Positions 1 through 12,900 of a stretch of 64,000 nt of DNA are shown in pieces. How positions within the stretch are numbered: the stretch's first letter is position 1; each line of letters starts with the position of its first letter. Both the position numbers and the translations under genes were made by a program. The notes below the pieces were generated by a model. That model searched no databases, was not told the origin of the DNA, and was given only the letters and a program-made list of their open reading frames with translations. The DNA is from Talinum fruticosum (Eukaryota > Streptophyta > Magnoliopsida > Caryophyllales > Talinaceae), in NCBI GenBank assembly GCA_021018815.1, contig JAITYX010000002.1, positions 10,013,001-10,077,000 of the forward strand, in the 5' to 3' direction.

Positions 1-714
1 TGTGTGAACAGCAACATATGTGTCTGCGTGAATGAGCAGGTACATAGAGTTTATTTGAAACCCTTAGAAATCCAATCCCATTTCTTAAAATTCAACAAAA
101 CGCAAATTATGGAAACTTGATACCAAAAGGTATCAAATTTCATTCCTAAATCCCCACCCAAACACCCCATTACGTTTGATTAAGATGGATCAATTTCGTA
201 GTTTGTAACAACAATTAGTGAGAAAAATCAAAAGAATTGAACCATTCACAACCCTCATAGGAGTTCAAAAATTACCCATTTAATCATTTCATGATGCCCA
301 AATTGCCCTGGCCCATGTTGAAAACCTAGTTCTTAGATTAGTACCCCCACCTTTCTGGTTTCCATTTTTTTCCTTTTTCCATTCTACAATACAATACTAT
401 TTTATAAGTTTGGGAATACAAATGTCAACAATTTACCTGATGACTTGTTATTGGCGGTAATTAATGATTTTTTTCTTTTTCTCCTTTCCAACGTTACAAA
501 ACAAATTTCCATAAAAAAAATAGTAAATAGTAATAATAATAATGTTAAATAAAAAACGGATGCATAACAACAATAGGTGAAATTTAAAATGAGAAGGCTA
601 TGAAAAATATCCAAAGGTTCTTCTTCAAATCCCCGAATCCCATTTTTAGGGTTTAGCACACCGCACTCCCCTATCCCCTCTCTCTCTCCTCTCGCTCAGT
701 TCTTCACTATTCCA
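1..714. other. AT-rich upstream region of the asparaginyl-tRNA synthetase gene
   Basis: I see no coding region here. The sequence is AT-rich and ends in a pyrimidine-rich stretch (about 667-700, CT repeats) that looks like the 5' leader of the synthetase gene. A telo-box-like motif lies at 646-654 and is listed separately. The short reverse frame at 402-659 shows no recognisable protein. Confidence 0.6.
646..654 (-). promoter_or_regulatory. telo-box-like motif upstream of AsnRS
   Basis: The + strand reads TTAGGGTTT, the reverse complement of the plant telo-box AAACCCTAA, about 60 bases before the synthetase ATG and next to a CT-rich leader. Telo-boxes are known in promoters and leaders of plant translation and ribosome genes, which fits an aminoacyl-tRNA synthetase. 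Function here is inferred. Confidence 0.5.
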
Positions 715-3700
715 ATGTCAGAAGACCACACAGCGCCGCCGGTGGCTCAAATGGCGAACACTTTCCTCGACGACGGCGGCGCAACCGTTCAACGAGCGCA
801 CTTCTCTCAGAGGGTTCCGATCCGCTCGATCCTTTGCCGGCCCGACGGCGGCGCCGCCTTAGCTGGGCAGAAGGTTATCGTTGGGGGATGGGTCAAGACG
901 GGTCGAGAACAGGGTAAGGGAACTTTCGCCTTCCTCGAGCTGAACGACGGCTCGTGCCCCGCCAATCTTCAAGTCATCGTCGATGCTTCCGTCGCCGATT
1001 TGGGTCCCCTCGTCCCCACCGGCACGTGCGTCTCAGTCTCTGGCGAGCTCAAGACCCCTCCTGAAGGGGCCAAGCAAAAATTGAGCTCCGAGTTGACCGG
1101 GTCATTGATGTGGGCCCTGTCGATCCGGCTAAGTACCCTTTGCCGAAGACCCGCCTAACGCTTGAGTTCTTGAGGGATTACGTCCACCTCAGGCCCAGGA
1201 CTAATACGGTATGTTTTGAAAATTTGGGTTGATTTGGGTTGTGGGTTTATGATGGGGTTTATGTATTCATGTTTGAGCATGTGGATGTTTGTCGATGGTA
1301 ATTAAATTGTTCAGTTTTAAGTTGGGATGTACGAAAATGGAAAATTATACAGGAATTCGGATAGAAAATAGCAGTGTAGTTGTTAATATCACTTTGTCAA
1401 TTTGTGTAATTTCTGAGATCACTCCATTAAGTAAAGTTATCCTTGACTTCTCCGATAAAGGCCTATTTGAGTTAAGTGGTCTGAAGTATAGGTCGTACGA
1501 TCAATGTTACCTGAGTCCAATATACAACCCTCTTTGAAAACAACAGCATGAGAACATAAGATCTTATGACCCACATTGTCTTCTACAACATGTGCTGCGG
1601 ATGTGCTAATTCAGCTCGTGGTAACATCTTTAGAATTTGCTGGTATTGTTGTCGTGTCAAAGTAATAATTTCTCCTGTTTGAAAAAGCATTCTTTATTGT
1701 GTAAAACCCCTTGTTTGATAGACTAAACAAATTATTCAATGCCCTTAGTTGGAAAAGTTACTGTTATCCTGGTGCCTTCTCCCTTGTTTTAATTTCCCTT
1801 TATTAATTTGTAGCTCCAAAGTTTAAATTGGCCATATTGAAGATATGGTTGGGATTACTCTGGAATGCGCTGCACTATCTATAATTGTACCTTCTTCATC
1901 TGTACAGGGTGCGCTATTGTCAGCAATTTTATTTATGGGGTGTTTTTGTTCTTCTTTTCCTATTTTGTTCTATATGCTATACGCGCAGATTATCTCACCC
2001 TACATTGTCTGAATCTCCTGATGTTTCTGGATTTACCTCATCCTTAATCTCTCTTCTGTACTAGAGAAAATATTTTACTTGCATGATATATTGACGAGTC
2101 AATTGAATGACAATTAATGAATAGTGAATGATGTCAATTTCCTTTTCAAACATCTCATCTTTTGATTTTGCCCGGTTAGTACTGCTGTTAATTATGTAGT
2201 TACTTTCTTATTACAGATTTCTGCAGTTGCTCGAATCCGCAATGCACTTGCTTATGCGACTCACACATTTTTCCAACAGCATGGATTTTTGTACATACAT
2301 ACACCAATTATCACGACAAGTGATTGTGAGGGTGCAGGTGAGATGTTTCAGGTTACAACATTGATTAGTGAGGCAGAAAAGGTGGAAAAAGAGTTGAAGG
2401 AAAATCCTCCTCCATCAGAAGCTGACATTGAAGCTGCAAAGCTTGTTGTTCAGGAGAAAGGAGAAGCTGTTAAGAAACTTAAGTCAGACAAGGCTAGCAA
2501 GGAGGAAATCAGTGCAGCTGTTGCAGTACTGAATAAAGCAAAAGAGGATCTATCGAAATTGGAAGAGAGAGCTAAGCTCCAACCTGGGCTTCCCAAGAAG
2601 GATGGAAAGATAGACTATTCTCAAGATTTCTTTGCACGTCAGGCATTCTTGACTGTCTCAGGACAGTTGCAAGTTGAATCTTTGCGTGTGCCCTTACTAG
2701 TGTTTATACATTTGGTCCGACGTTTGCGTGCTGAGCATTCCCATACTTCAGAGGCATCTGGCTGAATTTTGGATGGTGGAGCCAGAGATTGCATTTGCAG
2801 ATATTGAGGTTTGTTTAAGTATTTTGTTCTCATTTTTTGAAGGAATAGATTAGTATTTACATCTAAGAGTACTGCATGTTAGCTTGATGTACTGTGTTAA
2901 TTTTATGATTTTTTTCAACCTGGGCTCTTGGGTGATTGAGCATGCAGTCAAGATAACAATTCTGTGTTACAGATATGTCTTGCCAAAAATTATACATGTC
3001 CTACCTGTTGAATACTTGATTTCATGGCATACTCTGCATCTCTGTATAAATCTCCATTTCATATGATGGGGGTTACGAGTGTATTAGGCTTTCTTTACTA
3101 TGCGCTATTCATGAATGCTACCTTAGAAAAATACTATGGAGTCAAAGCATTCCGGGCTTTTAGCAACTCAAGCTAAAGAAACTTATTCAATGAGTCTCCA
3201 TCTGCTTTTGGTCCCAAATCTTTAGGGTTGCTTTTTCCAATAAGCGTTGATTTACATTTCTTTATGTTATTTGTGCCAGTGTCGGTTTATGGATGAGTAC
3301 TCTTGGGTTTAGTCGGTCGGGCTTTCAACCTACGTTGCCTATGACTTCGTTTTCTAGAAATCCGTGCAGCGAAGATCCTGAATTTGAACTTTTTACCCAA
3401 AATATTCTCTCAAGCGAAAGTATTCTACATCTTTTAGACTGGTGTATCGATATTATATGAATCATATAAGCATGGATGGTTCTTTTCTGCTACAACATTT
3501 CATTTGGAGTTTGCTAGTCGATGGATGGACCCGTGGCGAAATAAATTGTGTGTACTTTTCAGCCAGGAACAGTAATTGCCTTCGAGGTCATGGATAAAAC
3601 TGTGATTACTTGTCTTTATCTGTGTGGCTTCCAAGGCGATGAAGGACTCACATGTCTAAAAACTTGCAAATAAATTAAATTGTGTGATGGTAAGAATTTG

Positions 3701-5545
3701 TGGGATTTGTCATGATATAACAAATTAACATTGTTGTGATCATTGTTGTCCACAAATATCTTCTAGGATGATATGAACTGTGCCGAAGCATATGTGAAGT
3801 TTTGTGTCAGTGGCTGCTTGACAACTGCTTTGATGATATGGAATTCATGAGCGAAGAATTTCGACAAGGGTGCTATTGACCGTTTGAAAATGGTTGCCTC
3901 AACTCCTTTGTGAGGATTACTTACACAGAAGCAGTTGCTATGCTGGAGCAAGTCAAAGATAAGAAATTTGAGAATAAAGTTGAATGGGGAATTGATTTAG
4001 CATCGGAACATGAGAGGTAAGTGAATAAAGTTTTTCATGGCATATCTTCTTAATGTGTGTATGCTTGTTGCTAATGCAATTTTTCTTACCGGACCCTACA
4101 GGTACTTGACAGAGGTTGTATTTAAGAAGCCAGTCATAGTATACAACTACCCTAAAGGAATTAAAGCATTTTATATGAGGCTGAATGATGATGGGAAAAC
4201 TGTGGCTGCCATGGATGTGCTTGTGCCGAAGGTGGGTGTTCTCTACTTCTAGCAAAAGTTTTTGTCTATTTTTATTGCTTTTGAGTATTGTTGTTGTCAT
4301 GCAAGTGGGTTAAAAATAAGTATACAGTAGGTTTGAAACCTATTCTCGTTGTCCCAATATATAAGAATCTTAGATAGGTTTGTTCATCAACATTATTTCG
4401 ATTGCTTTTAATTTCAGGTTGGAGAATTGATCGGAGGAAGCCAAAGAGAAGAGCGTTATGATGTTATCCAGAAAAGGTAGGGTGATTGACTTGTCTGTTG
4501 CTTACTGCTTTATGCATAGGAACTCTGATTTCAGCTTACAATATCTTGACATGTCTTACCTTTTAACATTTTGTCTGTCTTAATGTAAACATAAATTCAA
4601 GTTTTGTAACCAGCAGGAAGGACTGACAATTGCCTTTTAAAAAATATAGAAAATGATTTTTTTTGGGGGGGTGATTTAAGTGTTAAGAGTCATTGTGTTT
4701 TTGTCACTCATTAACTGAACTGGATTATGAGTGCAAAGCTGTAATTGGTTTATACAGAGCATGCTTAAAGCGTCCTGGTTCCCACTTTAGTCCTTGGGGA
4801 GGAGCGGGTGGGGGAGAGAGAGAGACAGAACCTTTTAATTCTGGTGGGCACTTCCCATGACCACATCATAGTGCAGGAACCAACCCTAACCAATTAGCAC
4901 TAGATTATACATAGTTTCACGTTTAAAAGCTACAATATTCTTATAAACAGTCGGTTTGACAGCTAAGGGTAAGATTGCATAAGCCATGACCTCCTGAGAA
5001 CACAAGGTAATATGTTGTATGCAAACATTCTCACGGGGTACTAGATAAACTATCTGCTCTTCCTTTCTTTGCTCTAAAATTTTCATCCTAAAATTTCAGT
5101 GACAAAGGCAGTTCATCTCAGTGTTTTTAATTTCAGATTTTTATTTGTTAAGCCTTCTATTCATAATTCCGCGCCACAAGATGATCTCATAATTTTATTT
5201 CATTGATGCTGATCCAGCCTAGCATAGATGGCCATGTCTTTAAACAGGACACCTTGAATACAGATTGAACACAAGATAATGTTGCACCTCAATGTTTTAA
5301 TTAGCTAATAATGAACTTTGTTTTGGATGCTAATCAAACAATTGCTGGATGCTTAATGCAGGATTCTCGATATGGGACTGCCTTTGGAGCCATACGAGTG
5401 GTACCTGGACCTTAGGCGCTATGGCACTGTTAAACACTGTGGATTCGGTTTGGGTTTCGAAAGAATGATTCTTTTTGCTACGGGCATTGATAACATCAGA
5501 GATGTCATTCCCTTCCCACGATACCCTGGAAGAGCAGACCTGTAG
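715..5545 (+). CDS. SYNC1: Asparagine--tRNA ligase, cytosolic (class II), six exons
   Basis: This enzyme charges tRNA-Asn with asparagine using ATP. Exons read as 715-1208, 2217-2808, 3767-4016, 4102-4231, 4418-4476 and 5362-5545, all with GT-AG borders. They give about 570 residues, the length I recall for the Arabidopsis enzyme. Exon 1 holds the OB-fold anticodon-binding domain ([18 protein letters not shown]). Exon 2 starts the class II core ([11 protein letters not shown]), carries a charged helical insert at about 2370-2600 resembling a WHEP domain, and ends in the motif 2 region ([13 protein letters not shown]). The last exon has motif 3 ([10 protein letters not shown]) and ends in YPGRADL. 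The ATG at 715 is the first in frame and matches the plant N-terminus. The frame is broken near 1076-1080 (A-run one short), 2681, 2724, 2750, 3800, 3853 and 3907; the protein resumes after each, so I read these as base errors. There is no transit peptide, which fits the cytosol. Confidence 0.93.
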
Positions 5546-6901
5546 AACTGTTTCCACAAGTTGAGATACTCACTTTGAAGTATCTAATTCCATTTTTCTT
5601 GTGTGTGACATTACACTTCAAAGGAATAGGATAGTTTTGAAAACTCTTGCAGTTCAATTGATGATGAGATCTTGATGAGCTACAAGCACCTCTTTGTGTT
5701 ATTTTGCATCTATACAGTTAATTACAGTTGTTTTGTGTACAAGCATCTCATCTCATTGGACTCAAGCCCAGGTTCAAACTGTTGCCTGATGGTGGTGACT
5801 TCTCAGTTAGAGGCTTTCGTGGATGAGAGTCTTGCTGTTTTTGGATGTGTTGTTTTATGACGTTGCTTATGTGACATGTAATCCTGTTATATAGCAGCAG
5901 CCGACAGGTACATTGTTCAAGTTTTTTGCCAAGTATCCTTCCCCGAACCCCCCCAAAGAAAAACAAAAAAAAAAATTCAAACCATGAAAATGAAAGTAAG
6001 ATGTAGCTTGAGATTTGTCAAGGTGTAAAGGTCAATATATACGAGATTTTGCTGTCGAGGAGGCCGGTGGCGTGATGGTATTGGCTCTATCCTCCACCCA
6101 CTCCCAGGTTTTAAATCAATATTTCTCAATTGTGAGGATATTGTGTGTGGTGGAGGCTTGGGCTCGACACCCCTACCCCTTCGCCGGTTAATCTCTTGTA
6201 TCAAACTATTATGTAATACATTCTAAGCAATATGCTTATGAAATCAAGATCTCTTCAAATGATTGACAAAATCAATTAAATGAGCTTTCACAAAAATAAA
6301 AAAATAAAGGAAATCGATCAAGTTAAATTTTTGGTGGCCCAAATGATCATGCAGTAATTGTCACCACTATCAGCAAAAATAAATTGAGATGTAATATTCA
6401 CTTATTCTAATTCAATTAATTTGTTGGAATTATAGATTAATTTGCCCCAAAATTAAAGTATTTTTTATTTATTTCGGAGATTAAAATAAATTGAATGATG
6501 TATATTTTTAATTAAAAGAAGCAATTAATATTGTAAATATAATAAATTTAATATATCCATAGTCTTGATCTAAATCGCTAGACTAAGAGCTCATAGGTAG
6601 CTCATCGAGCTGCCAATGGTCCCATGCCTCAAGGCCTCAACCATGAGTTTTTGGACCGAAATTTGTGGAGTGGCGCTGTCGTATTCGGCTTCACTCAACT
6701 CTCACTGTTACACTCACACCGTTACTCTCTCTCTCCCCTCCCTTCTTCATCTCCGGCAAATTTCTCCTTTTCTTTCCTTTCTTTTTCTCTGTTTTTTTCC
6801 GTCGATTAAAAGCGGCACACCAAAATCCAAATCTACGGACGCCAGTTAGATTTAAACACCCCTTCTCCTCTCTCTCTCTCTCTCTCTCTTCCAGGAGAGC
6901 A
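5546..6901. other. Intergenic: AsnRS 3' end, SINE candidate, KEA promoter and leader
   Basis: From 5546 to roughly 5900 is probably the synthetase 3' UTR. A SINE-like segment follows at about 6050-6215. From 6230 to 6600 the DNA is AT-rich with nothing recognised. From about 6715 it becomes a pyrimidine-rich leader with a CT repeat at 6871-6889 directly before the KEA start codon. The overlapping frames at 6616-7390 on both strands are low-complexity shadows of this leader and exon 1. Confidence 0.6.
6050..6215 (+). mobile_element. Candidate tRNA-derived SINE relic
   Basis: The segment GGTGGCGTGATGGT near 6065-6078 resembles a Pol III A box. A B-box-like stretch (CAGGTTTTAAATC, degenerate) follows about 35 bases on. 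A GC-richer body ends near 6200, in otherwise AT-rich DNA. I found no clear target-site duplication or poly tail, so this is tentative. Confidence 0.33.
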
Positions 6902-9900
6902 ATGGAGATGCTCCGCGCTTCTCTTTCGCTCCTCATCCTCAGTCTTCTCTGCACCTTCTCTCGCTCATTCTCTCTCCTCCTCGCCAACGATTCCGCCCAA
7001 TTTGACACTGCCAGTGGCGGCAATGCCCAAGTCATTGGTAACGCCACTGAAGCTGGCTCTACCAATTCCAGTGGCAGCTTTGCTGATATGTTCGATCGAG
7101 CCTTGGAGAAGGAATTCCCTGAGAATGAGCAAAATGAAGGTTGTTCCTTTATATCGTGTTGGGTTTGTTCTTCTAATTTTGGGGTGGGTGGTTGGGTGGG
7201 TTGGCACTTGGTATGGATCTGAGCTTCCACTGTGTCTTCTGCGATTGTTGTATTTTCGTCCTAATTGCTGGAAATGAGCTAGGGTTTTATGATTTCTCAC
7301 TTGGGTTTTCTCTGATTCGTTGTCCTCTCGTTTCCTGTGAAATTCGTTTGTTGCTTTGGTGAATTGGGTTGCAAAATGCGGATCATGCAACCTTTACTTG
7401 TTTTGCTTTTAGGTAGTTGCCGGCTCTTCATCCTATTTGTTTTGAGATTGACATGATGAAACATAGGGGACGGAATCTTTGAAGTGCCAAAATTTGTGCT
7501 GTTGCTAATTTTAGTTGCTAATTTTGTACAGCTACTGATCCCGGGAGCTTCAATAACAGTGTTGCAGAGCAGCAGGTTTGTAGTGGCATTTCTCTCTCTG
7601 AGTCTCAGTTCTACGTTTTGTTGTTTGCTCTAACAAATTTGCATGTATACCATTCATATCTGATTCCTGTAAAACTAATGTCCTCAAATCTAGGCTGGTT
7701 GTTCTTTGCAGAACTGAAAGCATTAGATATTTAATGAAGATTTCATTATTTGGAAAGTAGCTTAAGTTTTCAGAACTGATTGTTTTTTACTATTTCCCTG
7801 CATAGAATAGTGTGAAAAGATAAGGTGTTTTTATCTTTGTTGATGATGAGTCTTTTCCTCTGTCATGCATGTCTGTGGAAAGGGTTAATTTTGCTTGCAA
7901 AATGTTGTCTACCAGGGAAACTGGACGCTGGTGAGAAATTTTGATCTGGATTTAAATCACAACATGATTTTTCCCATGTATATTGTTTGAACTCTATTTT
8001 AACCCTAAATTTACGATTGCCCTCTTTGTCTAACTCAAAATACATAGGGTTTAACAACAACACCCAGTGTAGGTTGTGCTTTACCAATGTTTGGGAGGAT
8101 CGAGATGCAGTGCAGGCGACCACTTTACCCCTGCAAACTGAGAGATAGATACCTATATTAGACAAAATATTTCGTCTAAAATTTATGCATTTGTCCGTTT
8201 AACATGTATTATATCTTTTGTTAAACATGAACTTGATTTGTTACCTCAGGCTGTTTTGGAGACAGTCGCTAGAGTGAAGCCGAAGAAAAATGAGACAAAG
8301 GAGGACAAGTATGTATCCTACCCTCTGTATGAAACATAAACTGATTTTCCACAAAACTTAACAGCGGCAAATATGTTTTAGGGGTTCTGAAACTCCGCTC
8401 TCTTTGGTTGTTGTTCAGTATGGTTGAGCTTGGTCCCTTGCAAGCTTTGACTCTGAATATACCGTGAATAGATCAAATTATTCGACGTTGTGGTTTCTGA
8501 GAACATGTCATTCAGCTATATACTTCTAGAAAGTTAAAATATCCAAACTGTTATTCATTTAGATGCTACTCATTAAATACTTACAAAAATCCAATTGATT
8601 GTGTTTCAACACTTAATATTCTAATGTGTGCATCACTTTCCTAGGTCATTTCAACTTCATCATGTTTTCAAACTGGATAATGAGAATGGAGCTGAGGATA
8701 CACCAACACTGATAGACCGAAAGGTACATTCTGTTCGGTCACATTCTGTCCATGTTACTGGACATTTACCTTGGTCTCATTAGCAGCATGGTTACTCGAA
8801 AGCATCCTTGTTATATCTGAAATCTAACTTAAGCTAGCTTTTGCAATGATTTTCAACAGGATAATGTCTTCATTATATCCAATCCAAAATCAAAGTATCC
8901 CATGCTGCAGCTAGACTTACGGTTAGTATGCAGTTTATATCTGTGTAAGTTGATATAGGGAGGTACCGATCAATTGATCTTTGAGATTGCTGTCTGCAGA
9001 TTGATATCAGAGCTGGTTGTTGTGATTGTCTCTGCAACTTGTGGTGGCATTGCCTTTGCCTGTGCTGGCCAACCGGTATGGCTATCTGTTGTGATATGCT
9101 TTCTTCATTCTTCTCTGCATGTGCAGTTGAATAAGCATCATTAATGGCTGAGCTTGTGTGATATCTTTTCTGTCTTTACTGGGAACAAACATTTGGAACT
9201 TCAGACCAATAGATGCGTGATAACCTATCAGCTATCTCCCAGAATCCAATGCTAGTGGAACTCAATCCATCTATATTAGTCACAGAATTATAGTCTTGCA
9301 GGTTCATAACAGCATTATTTTGTTCCGGAATCAGCTAGAATGCTAAATCATTAGTAGGAGACAATTTCCTTACTGTTTAAGAGATCTTGCTTTGCCCTTG
9401 AGAACTGGTGAATGAATTAGTTGGAGACAAAAATACAACAGAAATTGACGATAGTGAAGCAACTACAGTGGAAATTGCTCTTGACAGTTCAAATATGGGG
9501 GAAGGCTTCTTTGAGGAAAATTCCAAAATGTCATAGAAAATGGAGAATTATAGTCGTGCTTCTTTTTTACTCTATTTACTTGGCCCTTACTTTGGGTCCA
9601 GAGTGCATTGTTTATAGTACTGGAAAAAATTAAAGATCCTTACTGCTTGCATTAGAATTGGTGATGACTTTGTGGCATTTAAGTTTTCAAGATCTTTATA
9701 TCATTTTGTGAATTTGTTCTATGGTGGTTTGATTATCTTGCTATGCCTTAGAGAAAAAGTATGTTGCTCATTTATGAAGGGCACTATTGCAGGTTATTAC
9801 TGGTTATCTACTGGCAGGATCTATTATTGGACCTGGAGGCTTCAGTTTTGTCTCTGAAATGGTGCAGGTATTCTTTTCTGCAGACTTTTTAAATACACAG

Positions 9901-12900
9901 AAAGGAGATAAGGGGATAAACTTAGGAAGTTTTTGCATTGGAGACAGATCACTTGCGCTCAGTTTTATGATACCATGGACAAAGGAAAGTCATGTCCTAG
10001 AAGAAGAGTAATACTTTTATCTTAAAAAAGCCATAAAAATTCAAAAAGAAGAGAGAAAGGGAGAGATAAGTGATTGCTGATTGTCTGACTTTGCAGTCTA
10101 TGGCTGCCTTGGTCCTTTTTGTGTTTCTCTTTATTCTTGCATCTATGCCAACTTTTATGCCATTGTTGTGCTGCTGCAGGTTGAAACAGTAGCTCAATTT
10201 GGTGTTATCTTTCTCTTATTCGCATTGGGCTTGGAGTTCTCTACATCGAAGGTCTGTTTGCATTTCTTGCTGCATTTTCAGTAGGAACTAGGAAATTTGG
10301 AAAATAACGGTTCACACGTTTCGTCTATGAATATTATTTTTGTTGCAGCTTCGTGTAGTCCGAGCAGTTGCTATCCTAGGAGGCATTCTCCAGATTTTTC
10401 TCTTCATGTTCTTGTGCGGAGTAATAGCTTCAGTACGTTTGTTCTAATCCTGAAATTTATTGTATCAATGTTTAATTTGAGTAGTACTGCATGTGCAGGT
10501 TGGGAAGATGTTTATTAATTTTGGATGAATGATTAGACTGATAGTTTTGAGTAACATGCATTCTTGAGTAATGCTTGGCCATCCCATTCTCTTGGGCCAC
10601 TCTTTCTCTTTTTGATAAAAAAGCCAAAATGTTTTTCTGCGTTAACCCTTGGATTTTCAAAGATTTATTGTTATGGTCGTGTATGTAACTATATATAAAG
10701 TTGAATGATTTTATATGCTCTCAACAAGTGTCTAAATATTAGTGGGTTAATTTTCTTATATTTATGTCACATTGCCCAAGGGAATAAATGCAATTTATTT
10801 ACTTGAGCTTTCTAGCATCCCCTTAACACTCTGTCTCATTGACTATTTGATTTATTCCATTGAAATTATCATCATTTTAATAATGTAACTTAATTATTTC
10901 TCTATATTTTGTGCCTACCCTTTTATATTCTTCTTAATCATCTGCTAGATTTTTATCCCATTAACATACTCATTTTTTTATCAATCAATAATATTTAAAT
11001 AAATAATGTCATGCATCACAATAGTAATGAATTTTATTGTATACATCTAGCACGCGTGCAATAAACAATAAACATACAAACAGATCCCTGCAACGCAGGG
11101 CCAATACACCAGTTATTATATATATGTAAGGCAAGGATGCTGGCAGGGTTGCACATTATGTATTGCAACCCAGAGGATTTTTTACCTTTTTTTTTGGGGG
11201 GAGGGAGGGGGAGGGTTGGTTCTTGTAGTTGCAAAGTTATGCCAAATCTATGTGATGTGTGGTCATGTCTTAGATAGCTTATGACCTATAAAGCATTGGT
11301 ATATATGTTCACCTGACTTCCACAGTTCTCACCTACTTTTCTGTTGTCCTCTTTCCCTTGATGCTAGGCCTGCACATACACATTTACTGCTATATGGATA
11401 ATGTCATCTTCACTCCATTCTATGAAATTATTTTGCCTAGCATTCTGTTTTTCTTTCTCTATACAGAGCATGTCTTGTCCTTTTCATTTGATCTCTATAT
11501 GCATTATGATGTTTCTAACAAAGCTGTTATGTGGTTTTGCAGTTATGTGGTGGCAAAACATCTGAAGGTGTTTTTGTTGGTTTATTCTTGTCTATGTCAT
11601 CAACAGCAGTGGTATCTTTCTTTATCAGTCTTTGAAGTAATTACTGATAAAACATTCTAGGGCTGCTTGACTGATGAGTTCTTTGCTATGGCTTATTTCA
11701 AAGTTTTTGGTGCTGATTTGGAATTAATTAGTGGAGCTGCATATTCTTTTTCTTATCTTGATCTGGTTGGCGAGATCTTGATGATGATGCTACCAACTAT
11801 TCAGTTTTTTCTTTTCTGCTGCTATGTTATTCTGTTTTTCCTTGGTGTCACTATGTTCATTGTTTTGGGATGATAATGCCACTTAGTCACTTGATTATTG
11901 ATTAGTGGCAGTGTGGAAAAAAATCAAGTGATCCAGCAGCATTATCATCTCAAATCAGTGAACATAGTGGCATGGGGTTAAGAACATAGTGGCAGATGGG
12001 AAATAATTTGATAACTTCGTAGCATTAGCTTCTAAGAACTCTCTGATTGGCACCATTTGTGTCTCTTATGAACTAAAGTTATTGGCTGGAAAATTCTATG
12101 TACTTTCTTGGCCCTCAATTTGGCTTAAGTTAGCGTGCATTGCCATGATGGATTTTCTAAGAGAACTAACCTGGGTTAAATTTTAATGGGAAAATTTAAC
12201 CATGTGTTTGTTCTGGCATCTCCAGCAATTACAACAGTATTAGCTGCCCAGTGTGGTTCCAGTCTGTTCTTGAAACTTTTACTTAAAACTTCTACCTTTT
12301 TGCTGTTCAGTTTACATGCTCCAACTTCAACCTATTCCGGACGTACTACTGTCCTGTGTGGAAACATAAAAATTTGCTTGTTTTTTATGCATTGATATTT
12401 GGGTTTCTTGTAGGTTCTTTTGCTGTCACATCTTGCTGGTCCCTTAACTTGTTAGTCATGATTCTGAAGATTTTATACTATAATGATGTTAGGTTTTGAA
12501 GTTTTTGATGGAAAGGAATAGCGTCAATGCTCTGCATGGCCAGGTCACTATCGGTACTCTCATTTTGCAGGTATACATTTTCTCGCTGGTGAATATCTTC
12601 TATTCTATAGTGATGAAACATCTGTTGCAAATTGCAATGATATTGTTTAAGGGAGAGACAATGCTGGAATAGAAAATTAGCAGTCAATCATCCCGTGTTG
12701 TGCTTCTAATCTTTAGTCTTCCATCGTTGCAGGACTGTACTGTTGGTTTACTTTTTGCCTTCTTACCGGTCCTCGGTGGTAGCTCTGGTGTTCTTCAAGG
12801 GGTTATATCTATGACTAAATCGTAAGTTATTTCTTACTTCTAGATTCCTGTTTTGATGTTCTAAAGTAGGCTACTATTTATTGGTCACCTGAAGATGGCA

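Noticed and set aside
6691..7390. Long reverse frames opposite the KEA leader and exon 1
   Set aside because: They are shadows of a signal-peptide exon and a CT-rich leader, with no family resemblance and no splice context.
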